Of a stretch of DNA of 64,000 bases, positions 34,291-50,440 are shown piece by piece; the first letter of the stretch is position 1, and the number at the start of each line of letters is the position of its first letter. The DNA comes from Polytrichum commune (lineage: Eukaryota > Streptophyta > Polytrichopsida > Polytrichales > Polytrichaceae). The position numbers and the translations under genes were made by a program. The DNA lies in contig OX485803.1 in assembly GCA_950295325.1 (NCBI GenBank), forward strand, positions 4,092,001 to 4,156,000, given 5' to 3'. A model generated the notes under the pieces. The model was not told the DNA's origin and ran no database searches. It saw only the letters and a program-made list of their open reading frames with translations.

Positions 34291-34911
34291 TGATGGCTTT
34301 TGTGGAACTGGTTTACATCTATAGTAACATTCCATTGCCCACACCAATCACCGAGAATGTTTGCGAACACTGTTGCCCTATAACACACCAGATCGTGATG
34401 ATGGATATGGATTTGAAAACATCGACCATATGTGGCATTACATTATGGAGTAGTAAATTTTGGGCCAAGTATCAGGGGCCAATTGTATTCCAAACTTGAT
34501 AAGGTGGTTGAAAGATTCCATTTGCACCTTCGAGGATAATCACAAAAATGTAGATGGCTAGATACAACCAATGGGTGTATGTCATACCATTGTCTGGACA
34601 CCCACCGATAATGGATGTCCGCAGGGGTCTTTTATGTGCGCGACATGCCGTAGTCTTCTAGTAACCATGGCCATCTAGGTCATAATAAGCTCCTCTACTG
34701 GTGAGTCGAACAAATGCTCGTATTGGCCCATGTATATGATTTGGTACTAAAGTGGATACAAAATATTCATAAAGTCTATATGCTTTAGGATCATGCTACC
34801 TATGCAATTTCATTTCTCTCCAAGTGTGTAGGTTTCCCTAAGAATAGCTCCAATAATAGTTGATTGATTCTACCCGTTTTTAGGCAAAGGTGAAATTGAG
34901 CATTGAGGGGT

Positions 34912-34914
34912 TAA
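34912..34914 (+). repeat. Harbinger target duplication, left TAA
   Basis: TAA immediately before the element; its partner is 38,662-38,664. The empty site in arm 2 (complement of about 63,030-63,058) has a single TAA at the matching place. Confidence 0.9.
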
Positions 34915-37900
34915 GGGCCAGTTTACACCACAGACCATGAAGTTGTCCCAAGGCCTTGTAAGAGCGTTGATTGGTTGTGAACTCATCCTAGGACCACTTC
35001 GGTTTATACCAAGGAAAAAATGGCAGAGTGACCAAGGAGGTTGAGGTCCCCAAAAGACGTATTTTAAGGCCTAAATAATCCACTGACGTAGTCCAACATG
35101 TTTTGCGGTGAGAGAGGCAAGAGAGGTGGTATGATAGGAAAAGACAAGGGGCCATGGCAGAGAAATGTCGTTATAACATTTTTGTAATTAATTTTTTATG
35201 GGGGACTATAGATGAAATGGCGGTGGTCCTTTATTACACAATAACAACATATTTCAAAAACTAGTATGAAGTTATAATTCAAAAAAATATTATAATGCCT
35301 AAATCCAAAAAATCAACCAAACATTAAACTACATTAAACCAATATAGGGTTGAATTACATCAAACCAATATAACATAAATTACATAAAACTAGTACGACA
35401 TTAAATCACCTAAAATTGATATAAGGTTAGAATACCAAAAACAAATATATAAGGTTGTTGTTTTCAACAATTTCTCATTTTCCTTATAAACATGTTGTGG
35501 TGTAGTTTGTGTAGTGGCGTATGAATTTTTTTTGTAATGGAGGGATACATTGCCAATGAAGACTCATGTATAGACTTACAAGAATAGAGGTCACAAAATT
35601 CACAATGAATACAAGAAATGATAGCTCAAAATTTTAAGAGCAATCAATTATCAATTTCTTAAATGTTGCATGATCATAATTTGCTCCCTTCTCCTTCTAG
35701 TGCATTTTTCCCTACACCAATTATACCAATATCTAATTTTTTTTGTAAGGGAGAAAACTAGAGAAACCTTCTAGAGTTGGCATCTTCTAAAGATTTGAAA
35801 AGATGACAGAGGCATCAATAGCAACAATAAAATAATAATATTATTATTATGTATTAAAAAATCAACAAAAGAGTAAGAAAAAAAAGAACCAAAAAAATGT
35901 CATAGAAATTGGTGAATCCGAAGATGAATAATTAAAAGAGAAGGAAAAATGAAGTAAAGAGATTTCAAGGTTCATTACCTAATTGCCATTTGAGATGGGA
36001 TGAATGAAGAATTTGCAAAAATCGCAAACAAATACAATAATTTTTTTGACATATATGAAAATTTGAAAACATGAATAATTTTTTAAAACATCAATTCATG
36101 TTTTTCTACAAAATGTTAGGTTGCACGAGGTTGAATGCAAACGTATGAAATAATATGTGGGTTGTATGATGAGGTCATAGAAAACATTAGCCTTATAGTC
36201 CTTATGCATTTCTTCCCCTATAACAATGTTGGGCATTGCCAAGGGGGCTTCGCGATTAGTTTGTTATCTATGTCATCTTGCGCATACGTGAGGTTTTGAA
36301 CATGTGTAGACTCATCTCATTACTCTTTTTTCCTCTCCTTCTAATCACTAACTCATTTCCATCTATTTTGTCTTTAGCTATTGTTCATATGTATTTATAG
36401 AGAAATTGTGTATTCACATTTCAGGTTTGTTTATATATATTTATGTATAAATATATGTATATATAATTTAATCGTTTTTGGTTATCATATAAAAAATAAA
36501 AATGCATTTCCAAAGAATACAAGTCTAACAAAAGAGCTACTAAAGTTTTTGGATGAAATAAAAAATAAAAATGTAAGTGGTCTTAGCAAATGGATGAATA
36601 ACATGGGAGCATGGCAAGTGTGCATAATTAGATTCCAACAAGTGTTACAAAATCATTGCAAAAAGATGTTATTCAATCTACATCTACATCCTATCAAACA
36701 ACTATAGTTAGAACTATAACACCAACGATAGTTGGATCACAAAAGAAAAACAAAACACAAAAAAAAGCTCAATAGAAGATTGAAACTCTATTATAACATT
36801 TTTTGGTCATTTTGAAGTTTTTCTTGCATTATTCTAGGTGTTTACAATCTTTTTGAAAAGCATATACATAAATTTTGGTCTCCTAGATAAGTTCTAATTA
36901 GTATTTTATTGTATTAGTATCACTATCGTTATTTGTATATGATATGCCGGATTTTTTTTCCATAATTTACATTGTTATAGATTTTCTGCTACTAAATTGT
37001 GCATCACTGTGCTTTTACAGAGAAGATCATTTGCCTTTCCATTTTTTTCAATAAAAACAATTTTTTTCTACATTATTTTTTTTCTTCTGAAATTGGATTG
37101 TGTTCCCTATTTAGAATCATTATTTTCACTTCAGCAATTTCAAAATTTTCATCCTGAAATAGAATGTCATCTCGTATTTCTTCTACAAAAATTATTATAT
37201 CTAATTAATTTTTTGAATCTACAATCTAAATCTCTTCAATCACTTCATTGTTTATAAGGCATAAATTATGCAAAATTATGAATATTTCTACAATATCTAG
37301 CATATTCTTTAAATGTACCTTCAAACACTTTATTATCAACGTCCATCTACATTTCAAAATACTAAATGCCCTTTCCACACATATTACGGTTGAAGGTTGG
37401 ATAAAATTCCAATTTGCCTCCTTCCCAAATAATGCAGTCATTCCACCCTTAAATGGATATAATATCCAATGCCTCACCATATATGCGATGTCTCTTACAA
37501 GTTAATATGCATGGATTTTCTCTTTTAAACATGTTTGTCCAATCCTTATAACATGAAAAAACAATCCAATCGTAGAGACTTGCTATCCATCCTAATTCAT
37601 AATTTATGAACACACAATTTGGTCCGACGATTCCTTATAAAATTGTTGAATGAAATGACTTTCAACAGTAATAATCTTTTCTACCCATTACCGGAGCTAA
37701 AACATGAATATGTGACATATCTATAGCCCTTACAATATAAGATTATCATGTAGTTGCTTGAACCTTGAACCTTGAACCTCAAACATTAAATTGTGATTTA
37801 TTTGAAGTTTGCACAAAAACTCGTTCCAAATGCTTCCTACCAACTCTACAAGAAGTCCCTCATTATTTTTGACAATGTACCCTTATAAAATCCATACAAA

Positions 37901-38661
37901 TTTCATATATTTTGCAGTTCATTGCTGCTACCTAACCTATGCAATGACATTGCTACCCTCTCTTGCATCGGCATAATAACCCTAAAACATGTATCCTCTT
38001 TCCTCAAATATGGGCTCAACCTCTCACACAAAAATTTGAATGTATTATATTTCATTTCATTTCATTTTGCTTCCTAAACTCTTTCTCTGTTCACGATCCC
38101 AACAACAAACGGTCTACAAATCCGTACATCCGTTTTTGACTCTATACACTTCTCTCTCTTTGCCCCATACTCTCATAAACCAAGCTCAAAATTGCGAACT
38201 TTTATCATTCTCCTTGCAAGAGCAATGCATGAATATCCACAACATGCTTGACAAGCATGTACCAAAAAAAAATAATAATCCAAAGAGCAAAATAAGGCTC
38301 CTCCTCCTCTCCTCTATTACAACCATCCTTGTTTAAATTCAAGGTGAAAACAAGGAAAAACAAAAACTGAAGCCAACAAAAGATAAGTGAAGCCAATAGA
38401 ATGGTCAAAGTTGATTTTTTTTCTTTCTTTCTTTCAAAACTACCCTTTTCATGTATATATAAAAAACCCCATCACACTCACTAATTGGTCCATGGTCATT
38501 ATTCTTGGTCCAAATTTGGTTTACACCTAGTGGGGGACCCAAGGCTTTCTAAAATTATTTTTGAAGAAGTCGGACCACGGGAAGTTGGGCCATGAAGTCG
38601 GACCATGAAAAAAGACCATCTTACATGGTCTAACTTCATGGTCCATGGTGTAAACCGACCC
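34915..38661. mobile_element. 3,747-bp PIF/Harbinger transposon
   Basis: The left end is GGGCCAGTTTACACCACAGA and the right end is the complement of GGGTCGGTTTACACCATGGA. They are terminal inverted repeats continuing into ACCATGAAGTT. The element is flanked by TAA on both sides, the 3-bp target duplication typical of PIF/Harbinger. Inside is a decayed Harbinger transposase on the minus strand. The matching place in the other arm of the inverted duplication is empty, which fixes both boundaries. The remaining interior is AT-rich; a second Myb-like ORF, expected in complete members, was not identified. Confidence 0.93.
37226..37733 (-). pseudogene. PIF/Harbinger transposase (DDE_Tnp_4 type), broken
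   Basis: Reading down the minus strand, AIDMSHIHVLAPV holds the first catalytic Asp, then KDYYC, a stop, KSFHSTIL, a stop, GIVGPNCVFINYELGW and ASLYDW with the second Asp position. A later frame (37,480-37,226) gives RHWILYPFKGG, VERAFSILKCRW and DIVEIFIILHNLC, the conserved C-terminal block of plant PIF transposases. In-frame TGA and TAA codons and at least one frame change mean it is not functional as it stands. Sequence upstream of 37,733 probably holds more decayed coding sequence. A helper elsewhere would be needed for movement. Confidence 0.85.
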
Positions 38662-38664
38662 TAA
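38662..38664 (+). repeat. Harbinger target duplication, right TAA
   Basis: TAA directly after the element, partner of 34,912-34,914. Confidence 0.9.
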
Positions 38665-39189
38665 CAACCAACTTAGGCATCCCGTGACCTCAAAGAATGT
38701 TGTTGTTCATTCCAGGCCCCTGGAGTTGACCCCGCCACATGAGATTGCCTACCTATCATGTGGGTGGGTGTGTGCGGTTTGCATCCATCCAACAAAAATC
38801 GTTTGTGAACGATTGTTTACAACCGAGAGAGATTGGTGAGTTGGCACTGAGGGAGCCAACTTCAAAAACCTTGCCGAAGTTCTAAGCTTACTGTGTTCCG
38901 GGTCCAAACTGCCAACATTAAGGAGACAAAAAGATTTTAGGACAGGTGCATGAGAGGGGCATCCACTCAAGGTGGTCCCATGCCAGCTGCTTCCACACAC
39001 ACTTCAGCATAAGGTAGGCAAGTCTTATTAATGTAACAAGTGGGTAGCATATTGGTGTGGCACGCCAACTAGGTTTCGCGAGAGCTCCCCCATTAGTGGC
39101 GCGACACGTGTCACGCGACCAGGACCTACTGACTGATTACTCCTGTACAGAAAAGGTGGTGGCTGTGGCCGGTGCGTGTGGGTTGGCGT

Positions 39190-41628
<2,439 letters not shown>

Positions 41629-44600
41629 AGGTCTCGCGGGAGATCGCTTGTAATTTGGTCGATTCCAGTCTTTGTAGGTGTATACTCGAATTGGATTAAA
41701 CAAGGGTTGGTCTTGAATATGGTTACACCAGCTGCTTTTGGGGATAGCAATCATTTTGAGAAGACAGCAGCAGCAGATTCTACTTTTCTGGGTGGGGCGG
41801 GTAAGGTGCCATGAGAAGCTCGTTTGTCGGGGCGAGTTTCGCGTTTCATGGCTTTATATTTTACAGGTCCGGTGGATTAACGCCGCCGATTCCGTCCTGA
41901 AGTAGTTTAGTGGCAGTCATCTATTTTCAGTAGACAGTCACCCTTGACAGTAGGGTCTTAGATTTCAATGTGAAAGGCATATGCCTGTCTGGAGTATCTT
42001 TTGCAGAGGATGTTTCAAAGGGAGTACAGAGGTTGTCAGTGTAGACCTGGCAGATTCAATATAAAAGTGTCTTATCTCATTGGCCACGCGTAGGAGGTTT
42101 TGGGGTCAGCCAAAGGGAGACATATTCAGTTGCGCCGCGGCATCAGTGAATGGTTGAAGAATTCAGCTGCAATGCGGCTCTGATCTTCTGGAATTATTTT
42201 GTCTTTTAAGCATGTGTTGTGTCTACCGGCTGCCACACATCATAAGCGGTGTCCCCGTTTCAGTTAGCAAGTGGAGGGAAGGTGGTTGAGGTTTGAAGTT
42301 GTGTGGTTGTCGGAAACCTTTCTTGCATCAAACCTTTTTGGGGGGTCGTTTTGTTTTGTTTTGTTTGAATGATGATGGAAGCTACGAGTGGGTTCCGGCC
42401 AGCTGTGATCTGGGGTTGTCTGAGCAGGTCTCCATGATTGGTAAGGCACTTGCTTTTTCGTGCACATGGTGGTAGTGGAAGCTCCTGGAGGGCGTGGGTA
42501 GCAATGAGCATGGCGATTTGTGGGTTGATTGTGGACGATAATGGTTACTGCAGGGGTTGTGGGTTTGGGTTTCTGCAGCATAAGTGAACCGAGATTCAGC
42601 ATGTGCATTTAGAGGTTCAAACTTGGAAGGATTGTGTGAGCGTTTTATAGTGAGCATGTATTAAAGTTGTACACCAGGTGCTCTGTTGTTGGATTGTGAT
42701 TGAACTCCGCAGCGTAGTTTAAAGCCGCTTAGACTTCAGATAGGGCGTAATGAAGCAAGGGGCGTGATAATCAGTGATCGGAAGTGAAGGGGGGAAAATA
42801 ATGGAATTGAAGAATCAACCACCCCCGATTGCTGGATGTATTGTGACTGGCATGGTTGATGAGGGGAGTTTATCATGACAATGAGTATGAGAAGGACAAG
42901 AAGATGAAGTTGGCAGGGTCCAATGAGGGTGCAGAGAATGAGGAAGGGGCGAAGTGTTTTCAACCACTACATATGTGTGAAAACCTGGGCTTTGGTGACT
43001 TTGGCCTTTACATGGTCGTCCATGATTGCAGTAGAGCGAGGACAGCAGGGTTGTCCTTGGTCTTCCCTCGTTCTTTCCTGGGAGCTTGAAAGCCTGCAGT
43101 TCCTAGATCGCATGTGCATTCCTGACTACCTATGTTTCAAACCTAAGAGCCTCTCGCAGAACACCGTACTTTCCTTTCCTACCAGTTTGAACACATTTGT
43201 GGTGGTTGATGTAGAGGAATCAGTGGCCATCCAGTGACAATATTGTCCTGAAGGATTCTGTGGGTGGATTGTTTTGGTCAAATGCTATACCATCCAAAAC
43301 GTTGGATCTTAGAAATGGTATTTACCCATTAACTTTAGTGAGTATCACCTTCGTCTTTGCACTCACATGGTTCTAACCCATTTAAATTAAGTGCATGCTC
43401 GAGACACAAAGTATGCACGTCACCTCGTGCTTTATGGACCCTAGGGCAATATCCAGGGCACTTGTATCAGTGGATGGGCTAAGGGAGGCAAAGTGCATGT
43501 GAGGACTAACAATGAAAATGAGAGGCTGTCCTTGGATGTCATAGACAAGCCTTCACGCATGTGACATGGAAGGCACTTTGTGATATAGGTTACATCAATC
43601 ACGTTTGACATGCGAGCAAAATAATTTGTGATTGTTTTCATGTGAACTCCAACTAACTTGATGAAGTTATGCACCATCCAACTTGGTTAGAAACATTGAA
43701 TGCATGAAACAACATCTACTCCTAAATTTTGATCACTCTTAGAATGATTGTGTATTTTTCTGTGTACTCCTTTCACGTTAAAGTGATTATCACCAATTAA
43801 CGAGAACATGATTTTAAAAGGGTTTGTCAGACAATGAATTAAGCAAAATGGATGTCTTGAATATTCCAAAATGAAGATGATGATGACATTTGCAAGTATC
43901 ATAACACATTGACAACGGATGTGTTTAGAAGTGAGCAACCATGCTTCTATAGGGAAATATGTTTATAAACTCAACTAACTTGATGTAACATATTTCATCA
44001 TTGAAACCATTGGTCGTTGGTCACTACTTCAGCTCACGAGTTTCAGTCCCGAATAAGTGTCAGTATCTAATATTTAACGACATGCAGGCTTGGAGCAACT
44101 CGAGGATGCAAAACTTGTAATATCATGTAGTCCAACTTTCTTAAGAAAAGTAGGAGTTTTAAACTCCTACTTAAACTTCGGCTTCATTGTCCAGCATGTT
44201 GTGTAGCCCATATCTCAATTGTAAGGTTTTCACTTCAAAAAATCACAATCAAATTTAGCCATCCTAATTATTGGGTGTGTAATTTGAAAAATGCTTATAG
44301 GATGGCATGACGGATATCCATGCTAAGAAATGCATCAAGGTGTGTGGGGCTTGGAGTGTTACTAGCTCAACATTGACACCTTGTGTTGTGTCTATTATTG
44401 ACATCCACTTTGTGTACATGTTCAACAACTAATGTGTGGTTATTTATGCACCATTGGAGGCAGTATTAGGCCTTCGGTGAAACAATTTATGGACAAGTGG
44501 TGGCAACTGTCGGTGGGTGGAACTAATTTGGAGAGTGGCGAGGACCTTTCATAATCGACAAAGCAAGAAGGATTGCAACCGATATCAACAACTAGATCAT

Positions 44601-46586
44601 GGCACGAATGCCGAGAACCTTGTTAATGTTGCAAATCATCCATGAAAGGATCAACGGCATGTAGTTGCAGGCTAGGGAGGGAGTAAATGGTGCTCATGTG
44701 CTATTGTTGGAATTACATGTGGTGGGGTGAAAATTCAAAAAAATGACCTTTGCTCATTTTTTAGGTGTAAAACTTGTTAGGTGAAAGTTGAAAAATTAGC
44801 TCAATTTAATACATACAATATTACATGGTAAGATCGTGTTGCTACAATCATATTACCGTCACCAAAATATGTGTGCCCATGTCCTTGTGTGAATGAAAGA
44901 TACAATCATATCACACTTGTGTAATTTTTTGTAGATTGGATACGAGATCCTTACTTATTGATTGTGGTCAGATGGCTCGTTGCACACTTGCAAATCGGGT
45001 CTAGGGCTCGTCTCACCTTTTTTTCTGCCATGGTTGGGGACCACCATGCAAGGCGTTGAGGTTGGTAGCGTTGATTTCAAGCCCATATGCCTATAACCTT
45101 GTTGTTTTTCAAGACCACATGGTGGTTGCCTCCAACCGCTTTTTTGCAATGGAATCACTATAGTCATGAAAACTATCGATTTTTCAATCCCCAAATGATG
45201 TTCATGGCCGAAACAATTGTTGTGGGGATAATTTTATTATGTCCATTGTAAAGTAACAAAATATATATTAATTTTTTTGAAATTGTCTACATGTTCATAT
45301 TCAAAGGACCAGTAAGCTCAAATAATTCATAAGAAATGCTAATCGCATCATTTTTGTTCACAAATTTCATATGTGATCATGTGTGCATGGTATAGAAAAT
45401 GAAAATATAAAATGTGACATCATCTTTGATGATACGAGTGACAACTCTTCGATTTCATCAACAATTGTTGTACACGCATTAAAGAAATGACCCTAATCTT
45501 CATGCATTCTAGAAGACGTTACAAGTCAACACGAGATGAACATGTGTACAAAATATCCAAACAATTTGATATCATCTCCATATTTATCTTCGGTTTTATG
45601 GAGTTTTTATCTTGGAAATGCTCACACAAAGTTCATGACCTAATATAGAAGGTCCAACTGTACAAACATGATCCTTAACTTTATGTCAACAATTTTACTA
45701 CATGAATGTTTTATAGAACAAACATGTAAATCTCACTCTAAAACTGATCTCGGAAAGACATAAAACCATAGGGAAATATACATTCAGGATTTGAAGAAGG
45801 TCTTGGGAACATTTACGAGCTCAAATACATCCTCTGGAAGATACCATACCCATGGGGATTCGCGGGGCCCATGACCAAAGAGTCGCGAAGTGACAAAACA
45901 TGGACATCTGTTCACTTGTCAACGAGAATGGAAACAATGCAGCTTAGGTCCATCACATCTATCTGAGGCTCATGATTTCTCTCTTGCGATCCCTGTTACT
46001 GTCCAACATGGAAAGTTGGAATGTTGTTGTGTATGAATGGCAGCGCCACTTATCAGTTCTCAGTTGCCATTCTTTCAACGACCTCCGTTTATCTAAACTG
46101 TCAAATCTAGTGTACGTCGAACCTATCAACGTCATTTAGTCTTGCAGTCATGGTAACTGTCAGTTCGTTCTCAGTCTCCCGGGAATCTATAGACCCCCTA
46201 CCCATGAGGGCAGAATGTTTGGAAATGTTGATGTGAAAAGTGCCTCGGACTATGTTAGTGAATCCACGCATCCTTGTCATACATGTGACAATTATTAAGC
46301 AGCGTGCGTTCGCTCATGTGGGTCCTGAGAATACAACCATGGAATGTAGATTCAGACTCAATCCGAGTTTCCTTACACTAGGTTGGGGCATCCCATGGTT
46401 ATGTGCGAAGGGCCCACATGAACAAACACACGTTGCTCAATAATGTTACATGTATCTTAGTCTTTGCATACATCTAAACTGTCAATTCTAGTATGCAAGG
46501 AATCTTCGGACTCCCGGTTCGTGCACTGTAGAATGTTTGAGAGTGTTAACCTAGTAAGTGCCTCGGGCTATGTTGGTGAGTTGTTA
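41629..46586. other. Non-genic part of arm 1 core
   Basis: Downstream of the Rab gene is its 3'-UTR, then sequence without supported genes. It includes one copy of a four-copy dispersed repeat (43,320-43,680) and an imperfect internal duplication: CTGTCAA...TCTAGT followed by CCCGG, GAATGTTTG, and GTGCCTCGG.CTATGTT.GTGA occurs at 46,097-46,262 and again at 46,480-46,580. Everything here has an identical mirror copy in arm 2. Confidence 0.5.
43320..43680 (-). repeat. Four-copy dispersed repeat, arm 1 copy
   Basis: It is related to 49,480-49,797 (same orientation), and to 53,372-53,680 and 58,016-58,376 (opposite orientation). Read on the minus strand it keeps a phrase LVYDI.GQP.I.IV.PHMHFAS LSPS in all copies and, in the arm copies, a longer open frame of 78 residues. 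I do not recognise the protein. The copies form two mirror pairs, so the repeat family was present twice before the inverted duplication. Confidence 0.6.
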
Positions 46587-46835
46587 CTATCATGTACTCG
46601 ATCTTGCAACGAGTGTGAATTATAAATGTGTTGGTTTGTCTTTGATTGGTTTGAGGGAAGAGGGCCTCCAACAGACACTCGAAGCTCTGCACCGGCTTGT
46701 TGTAGGATATTGAAACACGCAATTAGTGAAGAGACAGCTACCAATGTCGAATCAAGCCCCATGTCCGTTTTTCTCATGGTTTCTCATAATTTTGGAGTTC
46801 ATTGGAATAGGTAATCCATTATCAAAGTGAAGTGT

Positions 46836-48344
46836 CTGTTTCTTAACAAATGGTCATAGAGCATCTCCCGGCCTCCCTCTTCCTCCTCCCAAATGAGTTG
46901 AGTATTTGGCCTAAACGGTTACCAAATCTAGAGCACGTAGTTCAATTTCTTTGAACAAATGGTTTTTGGTGTTTGTTCATAGATCCACACCGCTCAAATA
47001 AATAAATCCCTCCCCGGGGTGGACTCTTCATTGGAAAGTTACATGATGTGTATGGGTGACTATGAATTAGAACCCTCATATATGAGAAATTAATAAAGAA
47101 AAAAATTGCATATGTACTAAAGGTAGGGTAAAAAATGAACTCACGTATTTATACTACATAATATACAATCTAGTTTTCCTCTCCAATGACAAAATTGTTG
47201 AGCGCTTTTCATTCACATGATGTAACTCATAATTGTTTGAACCTAAACCACACATCATTTGGATGAAACCATCACATGTATTGTAAAAACAAATCTCTAA
47301 ATTTGGGGGCCCGTTTTATACAGATACCTCTACTTCAAAATTCTTGATAGCCTTTTCGAATATACACACCAGAGAAAAACAATACCTCTTCCTTATGTAT
47401 ACTTTGTACACTAATGCCTCAAATAATACCCCTTCTTACACTCACGTTAGTTTGTATGTGGTATGAAGAGTCTACCCCTTCAGGTCTCCGATTGGTTATG
47501 TGTAATGATTGAGTGGACCATATTGGTTGGGTGCACTAAAAATCAAGTGTCATGAAGATCTCCCTAGGTGGCTTAACTTCAGCGCTCCATGGATCAATTC
47601 TAAGGCCTCAGGTTTGAGGTAACCTTTCCAATGGGTTTGTACAAAAGATTGATTCAATTTTAGTGATGTCTAATTGAATTGGAAATACTCAAAAAGATGT
47701 GGTGCATGTGGGTGATTGCACAAGTTTATGAGCATGGAGTCCAAGGGTGTAGAATTACCAAGTGAAAGTTTACATCAATGATGTTTATGAATTTGATTTA
47801 GAAATTAAGGTCCCTCAAATTGCAATCCAAGTTGGTTGAAAGCCCATATTGAACTAGGGTTTGGAAACTAGTTGAATTGAACTAGAGTTTTTTAATTTCT
47901 TTGCACCATGGGCTTGTACTTTTGAAAGTTATTGGTTCAATACCTATCCATTTAATTGGGCTTTTCTAAATAGAATTCCTCCCTTCAATATTTACTCCCA
48001 TTATGATAAACATGGATGACTTCCTAGAAACAAATTAGCAAACCATACTATTGATGATAATCATTGTGATTCTCAGCTAGTTGCAAATATATTTAAAGAA
48101 TTCTACAATATAATCCAAGGAATAATTATAAACCAATTATAACATAATACTATAACAATATTAGTTGTTATACTAAATTTATAGATTTCAAACCTCAATA
48201 AATGATCATATTAAGGGGAAATACGATCTTTAAATCCAACATGTGATACACACATGTGACTTATACTATGTTTCTTGAATTAATGCACCGTGGGTACATT
48301 GAATGTAGAGGGTCGAAACTATGTGAATGCATACTTTTGTCCAC
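46836..48344. other. About 1.5 kb present on one side of the palindrome only
   Basis: Weak homology between the arm flanks breaks at about 46,836 and resumes at about 48,345, whereas the opposite side is continuous (54,835-54,850). Either this is an insertion on the left or a deletion on the right. No TIR, target duplication or coding region was recognised. Confidence 0.45.
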
Positions 48345-49797
48345 CCTATGTACTGTACATATACTATAACTCTTGAGCTCATACTTTCACCCAAATTTTA
48401 AACGTCACTTGCATTCAATTTGGTTGACTTTTTTCGTGAAATGAAAATTTGCAAAAAACAAAGTAGATTCAAAAGATGAGATTCACCCTCATACATTAGG
48501 TCCGGTATGGCTATTATTTGCATTCACGTGGTGCCGGCCTTCGACAATGAGTGCACCCCCCAAGAATCACTGTAAATGAAACTTTATCTGGCAAGTAAAT
48601 GTGGTTGATTACAATGACATAGACCATTCAAGCAATACTTTTCTTGGAGCTTGTGCATATAACGACATATGCAGATGGTGTTCACACTAGAGGTATTTTT
48701 GGTATTTACAATAGAGATACTTGAAGGTATTTTTTAAAATCTAATATGTCCTTTGAGATCTAAAAGCATCTTGGCTTCAAATTGTTTGGTTATGCAACAA
48801 CCAAGTATTGCAGTTAATTGTCCTATAAGCTTGTGACTTTCACTATATGCTTGTTCAATATAGGTCACACACCATGTAACACCAAAGCTCATGTGGACTT
48901 TTGGGTCCAATTGAATAGTTTCCAAAGGATGGATGGAGATGCAAAAGATACTATTTTTCTTAGGTTTTTGTGCTCATAGATGGCATAAGTAATTACGTTT
49001 GAAAGATAAGTGGATTAAAATCTTCATAAAGAGATAATGTATTTGAGTAGAAATGTGCTCAAGATTTTCGTACAACCGAGTCAAACCTTCTCAATAGTTG
49101 TGTGCAAGGGAATCTTAATAAAATTTTAAAAGAAATCATGATCACATGTCTAAATGTCACTTGTAAGAAACAAGATCTGAGTAGGCTTCTATTGGTGGAA
49201 TGGAGCATAATTACAAAATCGTTTTTATGAATTTAAAAGTCTTGTGGTAGATATAGCTTTTTGAAGAAAAAAGTAAGTAAAGCATTATTCTATAGCAGGA
49301 TTTCATGCAATTAATGTCCCATTAATTTCTAAATATTTTGAACATCTATATTTCTTTATGGATTCAATCTTACTCAAAATGAGGTTGAGAATTAAGCACT
49401 TAGTATCATCATGTATGCCATGTAAGATTCACTCATGGATGTCCATACACATCACAAGACCCAAAAATTGAGATGTAATTTTCTGAATCAAAGGGTTACT
49501 ATCATTATCTTGTACTAACATGGTTCCAATCCTCTTAGTATTGAGTGCACCTCCAAGACACAAACTATACACATCACCTCATGCCTCACGGCCCCTTTGT
49601 CCTTACCCAAGGCACTTACATCAAATCGATGGGCTAAGGGAGGCAAAATGCATGTGAGGACCGACAATGGAAATGAAAGGTTGTCCTTTAATGTCATAGA
49701 CAAGCCTTCACACATGTGACATGCAAGGCATTTTGTCATATAAGTTACATCAATCACCTTTGGCATTCGATCAAAATAATTTATGACTTAGGATGAG
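48345..49797 (+). repeat. Old, diverged inner part of the inverted duplication, left
   Basis: Matches in inverted order to 53,372-54,835 can be followed at 48,345-48,420, 48,590-48,810 (TGATTACAATGACATAGACC and CAAGCAATACTT..CTTGGAGCTTG), 48,718-48,800, 49,375-49,450 (GAGGTTGAGA, ATCATGTA..CC, TTCACTCAT.GATGT) and 49,515-49,797. Matched positions add to about 103,160-103,200, i.e. the core sum plus the 1.5-kb gap. Similarity is roughly 75-85% by eye. Confidence 0.75.
49480..49797 (-). repeat. Four-copy dispersed repeat, inner left copy
   Basis: Same family as 43,320-43,680. It keeps an 83-residue minus-strand ORF with VIDVTYMTKCLACHMCEGLS and SVLTCILPPLAH, related to the arm copies. Mirror partner is 53,372-53,680. 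Confidence 0.6.
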
Positions 49798-50034
49798 TTT
49801 CTGTGTAGACTGCTCACCCACTAGATTCCAAATACTATTGGGTTGGAGGTATTCTCATATAAATAAGCACCAGCCACCAACCAACCATATTTTGATGGCC
49901 TACTAGAATGTGGAGGGTCATGGACATGGGCTGCTAGACTTTCATGCGCCCACTAGAGCACTTTTTAACCTACAAGTGTTGGTCACCGAAGGATTGAAGG
50001 AGGAGGTCCATCCTTGGTAACTTGGAGGAGGAGG

Positions 50035-50440
50035 TTATAGTAGAGGTGCCTATTCCTGATGAGGACCCCATCAACAATCTATAGCGTACCGGAATTTCAA
50101 TTAGGATGGGATTGAATTTTGATCAAACTAGGACTAAATTACGATCAAGCAAGAACCAATAATGCCATGACACATGTCCTAGTTTTGAGTGTTAAACAAA
50201 TAAGGAATGAGTGATTAAAATAAGTGAATATGGTAGGCTCTAGACAAATATGTTCGGATCAACTTTTGGCTTAAAAAACTCACAATAATTTCAATTTCAG
50301 GAATAAAATTACCAAAAAAAAATTCCATCCTCCTAATTTCTATCTTCCGACACTAGTAAAAATTGCACCACCTTATATTTCCTCAAATATGGTGCATAAT
50401 ATTTTAAGTGATCGGTTATGGGTGCCTCAACTCTAGTAGA
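50035..50440 (+). repeat. Dispersed repeat, copy 2 (pair with 4,313-4,665)
   Basis: Same landmarks in the same order as the copy at 4,313-4,665: TATAGTAGAGG, GAGGACCCCATC, GTACCGGAATTTC, GATTGAATTTTGAT, ACACATGTC and AAGTGATCGGTTA. This copy has extra bases, including a tandem-like AGGACTAAATTACGATCAAG. No coding region. Confidence 0.6.

Noticed and set aside
36381-36707. Second (Myb-like) ORF of the Harbinger element
   Set aside because: The 108-residue frame lacks the Trp spacing of Myb/SANT domains and lies on the strand opposite to the transposase. It was not supported.
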